DNA of 64,000 bases from Diospyros lotus (lineage: Eukaryota > Streptophyta > Magnoliopsida > Ericales > Ebenaceae): contig NC_068348.1 in NCBI RefSeq assembly GCF_014633365.1, positions 12,046,311-12,110,310 of the forward strand. Reading direction: 5' to 3'. The position numbers and the translations under genes are program-made. How positions within the stretch are numbered: the stretch's first letter is position 1; each line of letters opens with the position of its first letter. The notes beneath the pieces are model-generated. The model saw only the letters and a list, made by a program, of their open reading frames with translations, did no database searches and was not told the origin of the DNA. Positions 21,876 to 33,561 of this stretch are shown here, piece after piece.

Positions 21876-24435
21876 TGTAACACCTCACTTTTCTCTTATC
21901 GAGCGTGTCACTATGCTGGGGCCCAAAATATACATAGATTAATTTTTTCTTTCTTTCTAGGTACATAACTTAAACCTAAAGTACCGAATTCCAAACAAAA
22001 CCCCCAGCAAATCATTCACAATATACGAAAGTGATAATCGAAACCTAATATGGTACATGTCTGAATTCACCTTATATTATATCATAAAGAATCCGTACCA
22101 TATATTACATCATATTCTCAAATATAAAATATATGGAGATTCCATAAACATTCTAACAAAACTAATCATCAATAAAGTATAATCTAAAACATATCTGAAT
22201 CAGCTCCCTGACTCCTTTGGCCACGCCATCACGTGCCGTCTCATCTCAACATGTTCTTTGCCTAAGTTGCAAGTCTAAACTAGAACGTTGAATGTTCCAG
22301 GGGCATAACCCATTGGAAGATGAAACTTTTAGTAAGGATCCAAAAATATATATGTATACGAATGCATGATGCATAACATGATCAACATGTGCCCTTCATG
22401 TAACTTCCCAGGCCCACCAGCCCGACACGGAATCCTAAATAAATCCCGAACCTCTGTAGGATAAGCCTAACGTTATTCCATCATTACCCTAGGGGAATTA
22501 CGGCTACACTTTGGGGGCGACATCCCATTCCCATGCACAAACATCAATATGACAATAACATCATGTCATGCAATTATCACGACTTTCCATGCAATATGCT
22601 AAAATGAATATTGCATTCATAACAACATGCATATATAACAAACATATCATGAATATAAGTTCTTGTGAAAAAACCACTCGCAAGACCATAGTTAGGATAG
22701 AAAAACTCACATTTGCTCAAAGATCAAGACACCTAGAAAAGTGCACACTGCCTCGATATGCGTGCTCGACCTCGATTCTCGTGCCAACTCTCAAAAGTTG
22801 AACCAATCACATCATCTCGATCACCTCAATCATAAAAATGATATTTAATCACTAAATATCCTCAATATTCCATTTATTTTATTTTTCCTTCATCTTCTCT
22901 CATTTTTCCTTCTAAAAATCCCAATAAATACCATTGAGACTTTTTTCTCAAATCTAATTCCACAACAATTCATCATAGACTATGAACTTCGAGAAAATAA
23001 TACTGGACTTACCCGGATGGTGCGTTTTCACGCAAAACGAGACTCTTTGATGCAAAAATCGAGACATCAAGAAGCCCAAACCCAAAATCTTTTTGCACGA
23101 ACCTCTGTAAAATATTTTTCTCAATTTTCTAACATTTTCCCGTATTTTTTTGGCCCAGCCACATGCTCGCACATGCCTGCACACGCCTAGGGTGAGTGGT
23201 GGCGCGTGGAAACTCACGCGTGACCGGTACGCACCGGTCGTCTTCTCCGGCTACAGCAATGCTAAAAAATCTTGAAACCGATGCCATTCAAACCCTTTCT
23301 TCAATTCGATCATCATGGCCAAGTTTCAGCCTGAAAGGAGCTCGGGAAGCCTTTCGATTAGCCGGCTAAAGCCTGGGCTAGATCGCCCGCCTCCAAACTC
23401 CGGTGAAGCTCGAATAGCCATCAAACCGCAACCAAAATGCATCCATCTCTCCAGATTTGATCTATTTTTCATGGGCTTCAAAAGCCCCTTAAAATGGAGG
23501 CTCAATTCATTCAAAAAGCTTGTCGATTTGAAGCTTTAATTTCTTGAAACCCTCGGCCAAGCTCTCGGCTATTTATAGACAAATCGATCCCTCAAACGCC
23601 CTTGGCCACCTTAACCGACCTCTTAGGGGCTTCAACCTCCCCTAGATCAACCCTCAAGCTGCCCTTGCCGACTAGGAAAGCCAGTTGCAGGCATGCACCA
23701 TGTTGGCCAACTTTCGGCCGTTTTTTCTTCAAATTTTGACCACCACGATGGCCCTTGTCGGCTGATGATCACACCCACGTGATCCACGACCACCCCTGAG
23801 CTAGCCCAGTGACTTTCGGCGACCTCTCATGGCCTATTTTGGCCATGGCTGACCGGCCATGTGCTGGTCATTGGCCAACTTTTGGTTTTTTTGCATTTTG
23901 GCCTTTTTTACTTAGCCCCTGAACTTTCCAATATTACATTTAAGACCCTCAAGTCCCAAAACATCAATTTGACCCCTTAAGATTCCAAGAAATCAACGTT
24001 TTGACCTCCCTCTAGCAATTTCAGAAAACTGCACTTAGGCCTGAATCTTCGTTTTGGCCTTAAACCTCTCATTTTCTTCCTGAAACCACTATAGGGTTGT
24101 TTCTTATGAAAAACCAAAGTCCCCTCAAGCTTCCATTGACTTCTGGGAAGTCGTCTATAACAATTCGATATTGCAGCCTAATTAGCAGCTGCATTTTAGA
24201 TGTACCAAAAACTGTTCCCGATCTTATTTCTTTTGATGCTATAAATCATATCTCGGGGTGCTCGTTAATGCCACATCATTTTCCTTTGGCATCTCGGCTC
24301 CAGGGCACTCCCGGAAGTCGATTCAGTCATTCATACGATAATAAATTACCCTTATACCCTCAATTTATCATTAAATTCCATTTTTGCCCCAAGATAAATT
24401 ACCCTTGGGTCATTTAAAATTTCTCGGGTATTACA
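21876..24435 (-). mobile_element. Solo LTR, 2560 bp, chromovirus type
   Basis: On the minus strand it starts TGTAATACCCGAG at 24435 and ends GAGGTGTTACA at 21876. The flanks ACCGG (21871-21875) and ACCAG (24436-24440) look like a duplication with one mutation. It carries a reverse TATAAATAG (23569-23577), a reverse GGGTAAGT donor-like site (23007-23014), CGCGTG boxes (about 23200-23225) and the conserved palindrome (22281-22304). It belongs to the same family as LTR A and LTR B further on. Confidence 0.87.
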
Positions 24436-26250
24436 ACCAGGAAGTCCCCTACTACCCCAAATAACAAACTGGATGACCAATATGTCTCCCAAAATTACGA
24501 AAGATTTAGTCAATCTACGCTCCTAATGTGGATGAAGCCCACAGTGAGATCTATGTGCTAGACAAGTCTATTATGGGTGATTAAGCTATATTTTGGGCTT
24601 AAAGAGAATAGATTCGCAAATCCATTATAGACACTCTATATGAATTGGGTTACTACAATAGCAACAAAGAAGAAAAGAGCAAATGGAGCAATGGAATAGG
24701 GTTTAAAGCCTCTAAAGAAGGAATAAGAAAATGCTAGCAGAGAGACAGCTTGCATCCTATGCAACAAAAGGCCCTTTCGCTGTTTATATATCAAATGCCC
24801 ATAAAACCCTAATCACCAATAATGGGACAAACGACTAGAGAGAGAGGGGAGACAAAGGAGAGACAACCTCAAAGCATCAAGGACACACACCGTCCTCATG
24901 TTTTCATCTTCAAGCCATCCGTCGTCCAAACGGTTGTAGAAACGACAAAGAAATACTGTCGAATCATGACCTTTGCTGTTGGAAATAGTCAACAATTTGA
25001 AGTGAATTGTCAACTGATTCACATGACCGGTCGAAAGATTCCTTAATTTATTAAATCATTTTCGGCCACTGGATGGTCAACAGCCTCCAAAGTTTGTCGA
25101 CGATTTATGTCTTTTTGTACCAAGTTTCTACAAATCGCATTTAGGCCCATGATTAACTCTTAATGACCCTTTCATTATCTCATGATGAAACTAAGACCCT
25201 TATTAACTCTTAACGGCACGCTTGTTAACTCTTGACAGTTGCTCCAATTAATTTCAAACTTGATCCATTAACTCTTAATGGTGTCATTATTAACTCTTAA
25301 CGACAATCATTAAGCATAGTTTTATATCACTTAGTCAACCACACTTGGATATGTGTGTGACATTCTAGATTCACTATTAAGTAGTAATCAGGACACGCCA
25401 AACTCTTTGACGCCAACCAACCACTTGGGTCTACAACGAGGATCTCTCTATCTCCCCGATGTACCCTGGAAGACTTTGAGGGATAACTAGTATTATGTCA
25501 GGGTGATCCTACCAACAATAAAGTCATATTTCAAAGAGAAACCCATTTGGATTTTTGATTCCCGTGTACTATAATCCCTCCATCGACTAACATCCAAATC
25601 AAGTGAGAGTCATATACTGATCAAACTCACTGACTCGATAGTTATGCCAAGATCTAGTGTGGTGTGATTGAGATGACACATCAGAACTCCTTCTAACATT
25701 GGAAACACTTTCCAATTAAGTGTACTCTAACCAGAGGTTCATACAATCACAACCACTACTGATCGCATAGGATGTTCACCTCACACTAGAGGTTGACGGA
25801 TCCCATTAGCAATCACTTGCCTCCATACACTAAACAAAGACCACATAGTGCATCTCTCACTCAGTAATAGGATGGTTCTTATCAAAGGAAAATTTTAGGC
25901 ATCGACATATAAGACAACTATGTTGCCTTCGGTCTAAGAACCAATAACACAATCGAAACCTGTGATAGATCATGGATCCTCTCAGTCATATGATTTATCA
26001 CGTACATCACATTCTGTAGATGTTGAATTAATATCTACCCATATGTCTACTATATCCATGTCATGAATTATGACATGTGACTCATCATTCTTTATTATTA
26101 GTATCTCATACTAATCAAAGGTAGTAGCTCATGTGCCAGTCTATAATTGATTAATCATAGCAATATTCTAAGAAATCTAAGGACTGAGGATAACCTTTAA
26201 GAAATTCTTAACCTCGAAAATCTTTATCACATATTCTTAACACTTAACTG
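24436..26250 (-). other. Probable copia-style LTR remnant
   Basis: No coding frame. A reverse TATA-like ATATATAAACAG near 24783 and general resemblance in layout to the LTR at 19728-21407 (for example a TTGATTAATCATAG-like segment near 26145) suggest a decayed minus-strand LTR interrupted by the solo LTR. Its ends were not identified. Confidence 0.3.
25150..25320. repeat. Short repeats of TTAACTCTTAA
   Basis: Five near-identical copies of TTAACTCTTAA/G at roughly 25152, 25203, 25224, 25268 and 25289, separated by 20-50 bases of variable sequence. Confidence 0.6.
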
Positions 26251-26530
26251 TGTATTCTAAGAAAAGGAGTTGAGGAAAGAGCAACGTCTCCTCAACTCAT
26301 TTTCTCTCTTTAACTGCGTCTCATCAACTCCTCATCTCTCTCTAATCAACTCCGATGTCTACTTAACTTCCTCTCTTCATCACCAATGTTAATTTTGTAT
26401 AACAATGACACCAATATTTAAGAGGGGGATGAATTGGCTTATTTAAAAATTTTATTCAAAAACTTAAATTATTTTTTATGAAAAATAAAATTTTATGAAA
26501 TTCATTTCTCCTGGTCTCAAATTATGAATA
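26250..26530 (+). repeat. Dispersed repeat, copy 1
   Basis: About 270 bases matching 28480-28745, including CTCATCAACTCCTCATCTCTC and an AATGACACCAATATTTAAG segment, with scattered differences. No terminal structure recognised. Confidence 0.65.
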
Positions 26531-26599
26531 GTCTTAGCTGAAGCGATTCAACATTTAAGTTGAATAGCTTCAACTTAAATGTTATATTTCCTCAAGTAT

Positions 26600-26851
26600 C
26601 TGAATCTAAAAATCTCGGATATTACATCATTTATGATCATTTGATTTTTCAGGCTGAAATTAGTTGTATCGAAAATTGTTTTTGTTCCGATTGCGTTCAG
26701 TGTCATAAATCCTATCTCAAGATACTCGTTAATGACAACTTTTTCCTTAGATATTTACGTTCTAGGGTACTCCCTTCCATCGATTCAACAAATACTTAAC
26801 TAAATTCTCAATCTTTGAACTTACTTAACACTACGCAATATAGGGTATTAT
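26600..26851 (-). repeat. Degraded chromovirus LTR 5'-end fragment
   Basis: Aligns by eye with the first 300 bases of the 21876-24435 LTR family on the minus strand (start near AGGGTATTATA at 26851, then the ACTCCC..TCGATTCA and GATACTCGTTAATG segments), but much more diverged. An old truncated insertion. Confidence 0.6.
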
Positions 26852-27084
26852 AGTCACTAACGATGGTTTCGAGTGTTACATGTATATTCTTTTCATAGAA
26901 CTTTCTATGAGATTTTCAGATGTTGAAGCTATTCAATTTGCTTATGGTATTGGACACCCCCTCTCCCTCATAGAAAATTACATCTTTTTAATTCAAAAAG
27001 TTTAACATTTTTGATTTTTTTTTAAATTTATTAATGGACTTAAACATTTTGGATTTTTTAAAAAATTTATTAATGGACGTTTCC

Positions 27085-27361
27085 CTCTCACCAATGTAAA
27101 CCAAACCATAAATTATTTTTTTCCAAATTTTCAACTCAAAGCCTACTGTAAAAAATTATAAATCAAACCTAACCAACTAGTCTAGTCAAATTTTTTAACA
27201 ATTTCCAATGACAGTTGGTGATATTTTGTAACACCAATGGAAACCAAACCATAAATTATTTTTTTTTTTCCAAATTTTCACGTCAAAGTCTTCTGTAAAA
27301 AATTATAAATCAAACATAACAAACTAGTCCTTCACAGACTAGTTTGTCATGTTTGATTTAT
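27085..27361. repeat. Local duplication ending in a hairpin
   Basis: Two copies of a ~110-bp unit start at CACCAATG (about 27090 and 27229). The second continues into an inverted repeat: arms 27305-27329 and 27337-27361 (25 bases, one mismatch) around a 7-base loop. Confidence 0.75.
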
Positions 27362-27404
27362 AAAAAAATGTAAATCAAATTTAACAATTTTCAATGCATG
27401 CGCC

Positions 27405-27515
27405 TTTGCTACTAGGGAATACTCCTAAATAAAGGCAGACTAAGGCATCTTCCCAGGGATCAAATCCCAATTCACAGGTGTTCCTTGTTGAGCTAATTAG
27501 CAAAAGAAATATCAA
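27405..27515 (-). mobile_element. tRNA-derived SINE candidate
   Basis: On the minus strand a box-A-like TAGCTCAACAAGG (27483-27495) is followed by a box-B-like GGATTTGATCCC (27456-27467), the internal Pol III promoter layout of a tRNA-derived SINE head. No poly-A/T tail or duplication was pinned down. Confidence 0.4.
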
Positions 27516-27744
27516 CTTTTCACCTTTATATACACTCATAGACAGGTTAGGAGGAGGACTACACTGGTCTTCAATTTATATCTATGTAAATTATTATTTT
27601 TTTTAATTTTTAAATTATCAACTCATATTTCTCAACCCAATTCAAATATGCTATATACCTACGTATAGGAGGAGGAACTTGACCCACTCAAAATACATGC
27701 TGTAAATTATTAATTATTTATTATTTATGATCTTTCACCCGTAA

Positions 27745-28390
27745 TGGAGTCCCAAATTATGAACAGAGTTTTGGTTTCTCTTTTTTAATGTGAGCAAACT
27801 GTTTGGACGAAAGACCGTACTTTTTTTCTCCGTGTACTCTATATGACTAAGAGAAGTTTTATGCTGCTGGACCCATCACAGCCCCACTAGTGCATTGGGT
27901 CAATGAGATGGGGCCATGTATTAATGTGGCAGAGAATAAATTAAATTAAATTTAAAAAAATATTTTTTTTATCTTTATAAGAAATTAATTTCAAAACTTT
28001 TGTGGTCCCTCCCTCTCTAGCTCTATGTGTCTCCTCAACTTCCATTCTCTCTCTCTCTCTCTCTCTCTCGTGATGAACTCTAGCGTCTCCTAAATTATGA
28101 ATAGTCTTGGTTTCTGTTTTTAATGTGAACAAACAATTTGGACAAAAGACCGTACTGTTCTCCGTGTACTCTATATGACTAAGAGAAGTTTTATGCCGGA
28201 CCCATCACAGCCCCACTAGTGGATTGAGTCAGTGAGATGGTGCCATGTATTAATGTAGCAAAGAATAAATTAAATTAAATTTAAAAGAAGTTTAATTTTT
28301 TTATATTTATAAGAAATTAATTTCAAAACTTTTGGAGTCTCTCCCTCTCTAGCTCTGTGCGTCTCCTCAACTTCCATTCTTTCCATCTGG
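27745..28390 (+). repeat. Tandem duplication of a ~310-bp unit upstream of the P450 gene
   Basis: Unit 1 (about 27745-28060) and unit 2 (about 28083-28385) share the ACCGTACT..CTCCGTGTACTCTATATGAC part and the CACAGCCCCACTAGTG part in the same order. A third partial copy starts at 28727. Unit 1 ends in a (CT)n run of about 22 bases at 28046-28069. Confidence 0.8.
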
Positions 28391-28479
28391 CCAACTCTCA
28401 TTGTGTCTCAGATTTGGTGGCATCTTTGATCAACTCTAGCATATGCTCAACACCCTCCCTCTCTTCACCTATGTCTCTT

Positions 28480-28745
28480 TAGCTGTAGCAACATCTCCTC
28501 AACTCCATTTCTCCCTTTAACTATATCTCATCAACTCCTCATCTCTCTCCGTTCAACTTCAATATCTACTTAACTCTCTCTCTTCATCACAAATGTTAAG
28601 TTTGTATGACAATGACACCAATATTTAAGAGGGAGTTAAATTGGATTATTTACAAATTTTATTCAAAAAAATTAAATTATTTTTTATAAAAATAAAATTT
28701 TATGAAATTCATTTCTCCAGAAATGGGGTCCCAAATTATGAACAG
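28480..28745 (+). repeat. Dispersed repeat, copy 2
   Basis: Partner of 26250-26530. Together with the duplication between them it suggests an expanding local repeat cluster. No gene. Confidence 0.65.
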
Positions 28746-28759
28746 TCTTGGTTTCTCTT

Positions 28760-29560
28760 TTTTAATATGAACAAACAGTTTCGACCAAATACCATCCTTT
28801 TCGATCGGTGTGAACTATATTTTTATTTCTTTTTATAAACTTTTAAGAAATTCTTAATTAATCTCAAAAATCTTTATCATATATTCTTAACACTAAAGAA
28901 TAAGACTATCATTAAGAAATTTAAGGGTTCATTCATAAGATTGATTGAAGATGTATGAATGAAAATATATTTTATTATATTTGTAAGATTTACATTATTA
29001 GTTCCTTAATTACAATCGCTAGATATCATCTAAATCTGACATTAAAATACTATAACACTAAAAAAGGATATGTCAAAGTTAATCGAAAATGCTATTAGAT
29101 TTGAAGAGACATAGTCGTAGTTGATTGGAGAAAGAGAGAAGGAGAGCTGAGGAGATGTAGAAAGCTAGAAGGAGGGAGCACCAAAGTTTTGAAATTAATT
29201 TCTTACCTCTATAAAAAAAAATTAAGGAGATGTAGAGAGCTAGAGAGGGAAGGAGCCCCAAGTTTTGAAATTAATTTCTTACCTCTATAAAAAAAAATTA
29301 AATTGACCGTGGAGCATAGAATTTTTCATATGACTAAATCTTTTATGCTCTTTTATAATTATAAACACATCAAGCAATTGCCGGGCCAGCGGCCTTCAGT
29401 CAGGTCATGAAATAGAAGGAAGGACTAACACTTTTCCCATTCCAACTATATGACTAAATTTTTTATGCCCTTTTATAAACACATGACGTGATTATAAAGT
29501 AATATATGATCTAATCAAACACATGCAGTTCATAACTACAAAACTTTTCACAGGATATCA
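28760..29560. other. AT-rich P450 upstream region
   Basis: Contains a duplicated ~75-bp unit (about 29150-29222 and 29224-29304) that is the reverse complement of part of the 27745-28390 unit. The rest, up to the TATA box at 29568, shows no recognisable gene or element. Confidence 0.5.
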
Positions 29561-29567
29561 TTTTTCT

Positions 29568-29576
29568 TATAAATAG
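29568..29576 (+). promoter_or_regulatory. TATA box of the P450 gene
   Basis: TATAAATAG, 77 bases upstream of the ATG at 29653, a normal spacing for a short plant 5' UTR. No upstream ATG occurs between it and the start codon. Confidence 0.8.
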
Positions 29577-29652
29577 GACCAGCAAGCTCAGATCACAAAA
29601 GACATCAGGAATTGATCGATTAGGAGGGCTCTAATTAATACGTTGTGATAAC

Positions 29653-31382
29653 ATGGAGTTGTTCTTTGTTTTGCTCTCTCTCTGTCTGTTCTTCATCCTA
29701 AAGGCCTGCCTCAATAATGTCCTGCTGGGTTTCCCAAATCGCAGATTTAGAAAGCTTCCACCAGGGCCGAGAGGCTTGCCATTGATCGGAAACCTTCTGA
29801 TGATCGGCGACAGACCTCACGAGTCCCTTACCGAGCTGGCCAAGATCCACGGTCCTCTCATGACAGTGAAACTCGGCTTCGCCACCACTGTGGTGGCTTC
29901 TTCTGCCGAGATGGCAAAAGAAATTTTCCAAAAGAATGATAGGGCATGCATGGGCAGGGCCATCCCAGATGCCGTCACTGCAGAAACCGATCACCACTTG
30001 TCCTTGGTTTGGTCGTCAGGAGGCCCTCACTGGACAAATTTGAGAAAGCTATGCAACACCCAACTTTTCACGGCCCAAAGATTGGATCAGCTGCAGCATC
30101 TGCGACATCAAATTATGGATAATATGGTTAGCCACGTGGCGGAAGCGAGAGACGCCAAAGAAGGCATTTTCGTGGGGAGGCTGGTGTTCGGCACGTCGTT
30201 GAACTTGCTGTCGAACACCATGTTCTCGGGGGCTATGCTGGATGCGAAATCGGATGCCATGAAAGAGCTGAAGGTGTTGATGGCGAGGATAATGGAGCTT
30301 GCGGGAAGGCCCAATCTGGCAGACTGTTTTCCTTTCCTGAGGCGGTTTGATCCGCAGGGAATAAGGAGGGAGATTAAGGTGTCCTACGATCGTTTGCACG
30401 AATTGCTTGAGGACATGATTGATCAACGGATGAAGCGAAGAGCATCTGGTTCGCCTAGATGCGGGGATTTCTTGGATGTTCTCTTTGATCATAGTGAAAA
30501 GCATGGCGATGAATTTGACCGCCGGAATATAAATATTCTCCTCTCGGTACGTATATATTTATAATCTCTCTACTAAGCATGAGCCAAATTAAATGACGAT
30601 AATTCATGGAAAATGAGTAACATATATTCTGGGCTGATTAGTTTTATTAATATATGAAAAATAGAACTTAGCTCCTTAACAGTTGATATATCTTCTATAT
30701 ATAATTAATCACTCCTCCATTATGTTATTGCATGCATGAATGACAGGATTTGTTCATTGGCGGCACTGATACCACCAGTACCACAATAGAATGGGCAATG
30801 ACAGAGCTTCTCCGCAACCCAACCATCATGGCCAAGGCAAAGACAGAACTAGCCCTAACCATCGGATCAAAAAGAAGCATCCAAGAACAAGACCTTCCCA
30901 AACTTCCATACCTGGACGCAATCATCAAAGAGACAATGAGGCTCCACCCCACAGCTCCTCTTCTCCTTCCTCATCGAGCAGAGACAGAGGTTGAGGTTTG
31001 TGGGTACACCATTCCCAAGCACACCCAAATCCTCGTGAACGCGTGGTCTATGGCACAAGACGCTTCTTATTGGGTCCAACCAAAAAACTTTATTCCAGAA
31101 AGGTTTTTAAGTTCAGACGTTGACTTCGTAGGCAAGAACTTTGCATTTATACCATTTGGTGCGAGACGAAGGATTTGCCCAGGCTTGGGCCTTGGCATAA
31201 GAATGCTTAAATTAGTGTTGGCTAATCTGCTTTACCATTTTGATTGGAAGCTACCTAATGGAATGTTGCCCCAGGAGCTGGACATGCAAGATAAGTTTGG
31301 GGTTACCCTTCAGAAGGCTATTCCACTTGTTGCCATTCCAGTGGCTGTGGCTGCTGCAATCCCCTTGAAGAGTGAAAAATAA
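29653..31382 (+). CDS. Cytochrome P450, CYP76/CYP80-like (two exons)
   Basis: Exon 1 is 29653-30546 and exon 2 is 30747-31382, joined in phase 0 to give 509 residues, the usual length. Features: N-terminal ER membrane anchor (about 3-20), proline hinge PPGPRG (36-41), C-helix WTNLR (127-131), I-helix oxygen-activation GGTDTT (303-308), K-helix ExxR (E360, R363), PERF (415-418) and haem loop ending RRICPG with Cys442 as the haem thiolate. The loop reads F-G-A-R-R-R-I-C-P-G, so the conserved Gly of FxxGxRxCxG is Arg438 (codon AGA at 31164). The family are NADPH-P450-reductase-dependent monooxygenases on the ER; CYP76 act mainly on monoterpenols and phenylurea-like substrates, CYP80 on benzylisoquinoline alkaloids. 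Substrate cannot be told here. It is the only intact gene in the window. The C-terminal tail is a few residues longer than usual and Ala/Val-rich. Confidence 0.93.
30547..30746 (+). other. Intron of the P450 gene, 200 bp, phase 0
   Basis: Begins GTACGT after ...ILLS and ends TGACAG before DLFIGGTDTT. It lies just before the I-helix oxygen-binding motif, the common single-intron position of A-type plant P450s. Retention would add a few codons and stop at 30562-30564. Confidence 0.92.
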
Positions 31383-31452
31383 AGGATAACTGGAAGAATT
31401 CTGTACTTAAGAGAATAATTAGGATATAAATCTGTCTGTAGTATAGAATGAA

Positions 31453-31492
31453 GGAACACACATACACACACACACACACACATATGTAATAA
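31453..31492 (+). terminator. P450 3' UTR with CA microsatellite and poly(A) signal candidate
   Basis: A (CA)n tract (about 31457-31480) is followed by AATAAAAT at about 31487, roughly 105 bases after the stop codon, a plausible polyadenylation signal. Confidence 0.5.
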
Positions 31493-31902
31493 AATCAAAT
31501 AGATCGCATGGAGCACACCATAAACAATATATGCATGCATGGCATGTATGTGTTCATTATATATATGTACAAATATATATGTTCTGATATTTTGATGTAA
31601 TTGTAATATGTATTTTGATCATAATATTAATAATATTTGACGTGAGTTGGAAATTTGGCTAGCCCATGCAATGTTAGGGTTAGCCCAAGAGGGTTTAAAG
31701 CACAACTTTTAGTTAAGTCCATTAGGGAAAAATAAAAAGAAAATAATAATAATAATAATATATTAAAATTACAGAAGAAAAAGAGAAGGAGAAATGCGCA
31801 AGTATAAAACGACAAGTATTACGCAACCAAGCCACTACCATCATCGCCTCCACCTTCTCTCTGCACACGACGCCACCATTTTTCCGCCTCAGACCACCGT
31901 CT

Positions 31903-33290
31903 TGTTGGAAATTAAACTTTTGTACAGAAGAGAAATACAAGATCCTCTCTTCTGTACAAACAAGAGTTTGAGAGAGATCGGGCCGACAACGTACCCCAAC
32001 ATCTGGTATCAGATTCAGAGCCCAGTTGCCGTAAAAGCACGAAGAAGCTGTCGAAGCACAGAGGCAGTCGGAGAAGACTATTTGAAGCGTAGCCGGAGGA
32101 GGAACGAAAGTCAGAGATCGGAAACGACTATTGCCGCGTCGAAGTTGAACAGTCACCGGACAGAAACTAAAGTGTCGCGATCGACAGAACCTACCGTCGC
32201 CAATCGTTAAAAGACGACCGTCAACGGAGAAGCTTGCGCCTTGAAACAACTGCATCTTGCCATATCGGTTTGCGTGCAAGAAGAAAGAAAGAAGAGAAAC
32301 AATCGTTGGCACGGCTTTGAGAGGAAAATTAAATAAAGTTGAAGAAAATGTTAAAAGGTACTGGGCCCACGTGAGCAAGACATTGCAAGGAAGAAAAACA
32401 AAGAACAAAGGGTGAAGTGACTTGAAGTCTCCAAGAATTACGTTTTGTTCTCCAAAGTTGATGAGGTAAAATTACGTTATTTGGTGTATTCAAATTAAAT
32501 TGCTTTTGGGTTCTATTGATATATAGGAACTTATTCAAGATGATCTCCTAGAATCAGTCAATGCCGAAACTGAATAATTTTATCACAAGGAGACAAGATG
32601 GAACTAAAGAATAAAAGAAAAAGAGATAAGAAGGCAATATACTCCATTAATCAAGGTATAGACGAAAATATGTTTGGGCTGGTTGCCTCGGCAGAGACCT
32701 CAAAGAAAGCATGGGATCTGCTCCAAAAGTCATTTGGGAGAGTTGATGAGGTAAAGAAGACCCGCCTACAAACATTAATATCACAATTTGAGTTGTCAAA
32801 ATAAGAAAATACAGAGTCAATAATTGACTATTTTTCATGAGTCATTGAAATTGTGCACCAAATGAGAAGAAAACGGTGAAAATATCCCTAAACTTGGCAT
32901 AATGGGAAAGATCTTAAGGTCACTAGTGCCAAAATATAGGATGGTTGCAATAACCATCGAGAAGAGTCAAAAGATTTGAAAGAAATGTTCGTGGAACAAC
33001 TTATGGGATCACTCCAAGCATATGACAAAATACTAATTAAGAGAGGATACCAACCTATTGAGCAATCACTACATATGAAGCTCGGGGTGCAAGAGAAGAA
33101 GAGTGAATCCATCTGGGGAGGTTCACAAAGAAAAAGAGGTCATGGAAGAGGAAGGAATGACAAAAATAAGGCTGAGGACAAGGAAATGAGGATGAGGTCG
33201 AAGGATTGACTTACAAAAAAGGGCGTGGACATGGTCGTGGCCGAGGTCGAGGTCGTGGACAATACTCAAAATAAGTGTAATTTTTATAAG
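31903..33290 (+). mobile_element. Truncated copia element (short LTR candidate, PBS, gag)
   Basis: A candidate LTR end reads TGTTGGAA (31903) to CCCCAACA (31990), the inverted termini usual in copia LTRs. A modified primer-binding site follows (TGGTATCAGATTCAGAGC, from 31993). Inside the candidate LTR is a perfect 11-bp hairpin (31922-31932 with 31947-31957). The element breaks off at about 33290, after gag. Whether the LTR really begins at 31903 or further upstream is open. Confidence 0.55.
32598..33285 (+). pseudogene. copia-type gag pseudogene
   Basis: Fragments in shifting frames resemble copia gag (UBN2 type): ASAETSKKAWDLLQKSFGRVDEVKKTRLQTLISQFE, then SIIDYF, then EMFVEQLMGSLQAYDK and PIEQSLHMKL. 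They end in an RG-rich tract (KGRGHGRGRGRGRGQYSK) and the start of a zinc knuckle. Several stops and frameshifts interrupt it, including TAA at 32802-32804. No protease, integrase or RT follows. Confidence 0.7.
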
Positions 33291-33558
33291 GTTTTTTTTC
33301 CAAACTTTTAATTATTAAAATTGTTAGTTTTCTTTTATTTCTTTTTTGTTTTCCTTCTAGTGATTTTTTCTTATTTATTTGTGATTGTAGGAATGAGATG
33401 GTTTAGTGCAAAAGGAAGGCAATTTAGTACAATACAAGAAGGAAAAAAGGGCTTCTACCGGAGAATTAGACAAAGATTGGAGCAGCGGAGAGAGAAGCTT
33501 TGGAGAAAAAGGGATACACATGGCATTGGAGAAAGATAAGATAAGGGAAATTAGTTAC
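33291..33558. other. Unassigned short segment
   Basis: AT-rich, with a 72-codon frame (33321-33539) that matches nothing I recognise. Confidence 0.3.
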
Positions 33559-33561
33559 TTA

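Noticed and set aside
31722..32408. 228-codon minus-strand frame
   Set aside because: It runs antisense across the copia LTR, primer-binding site and gag leader, has low-complexity Tyr runs from an AAT microsatellite, and shows no domain.
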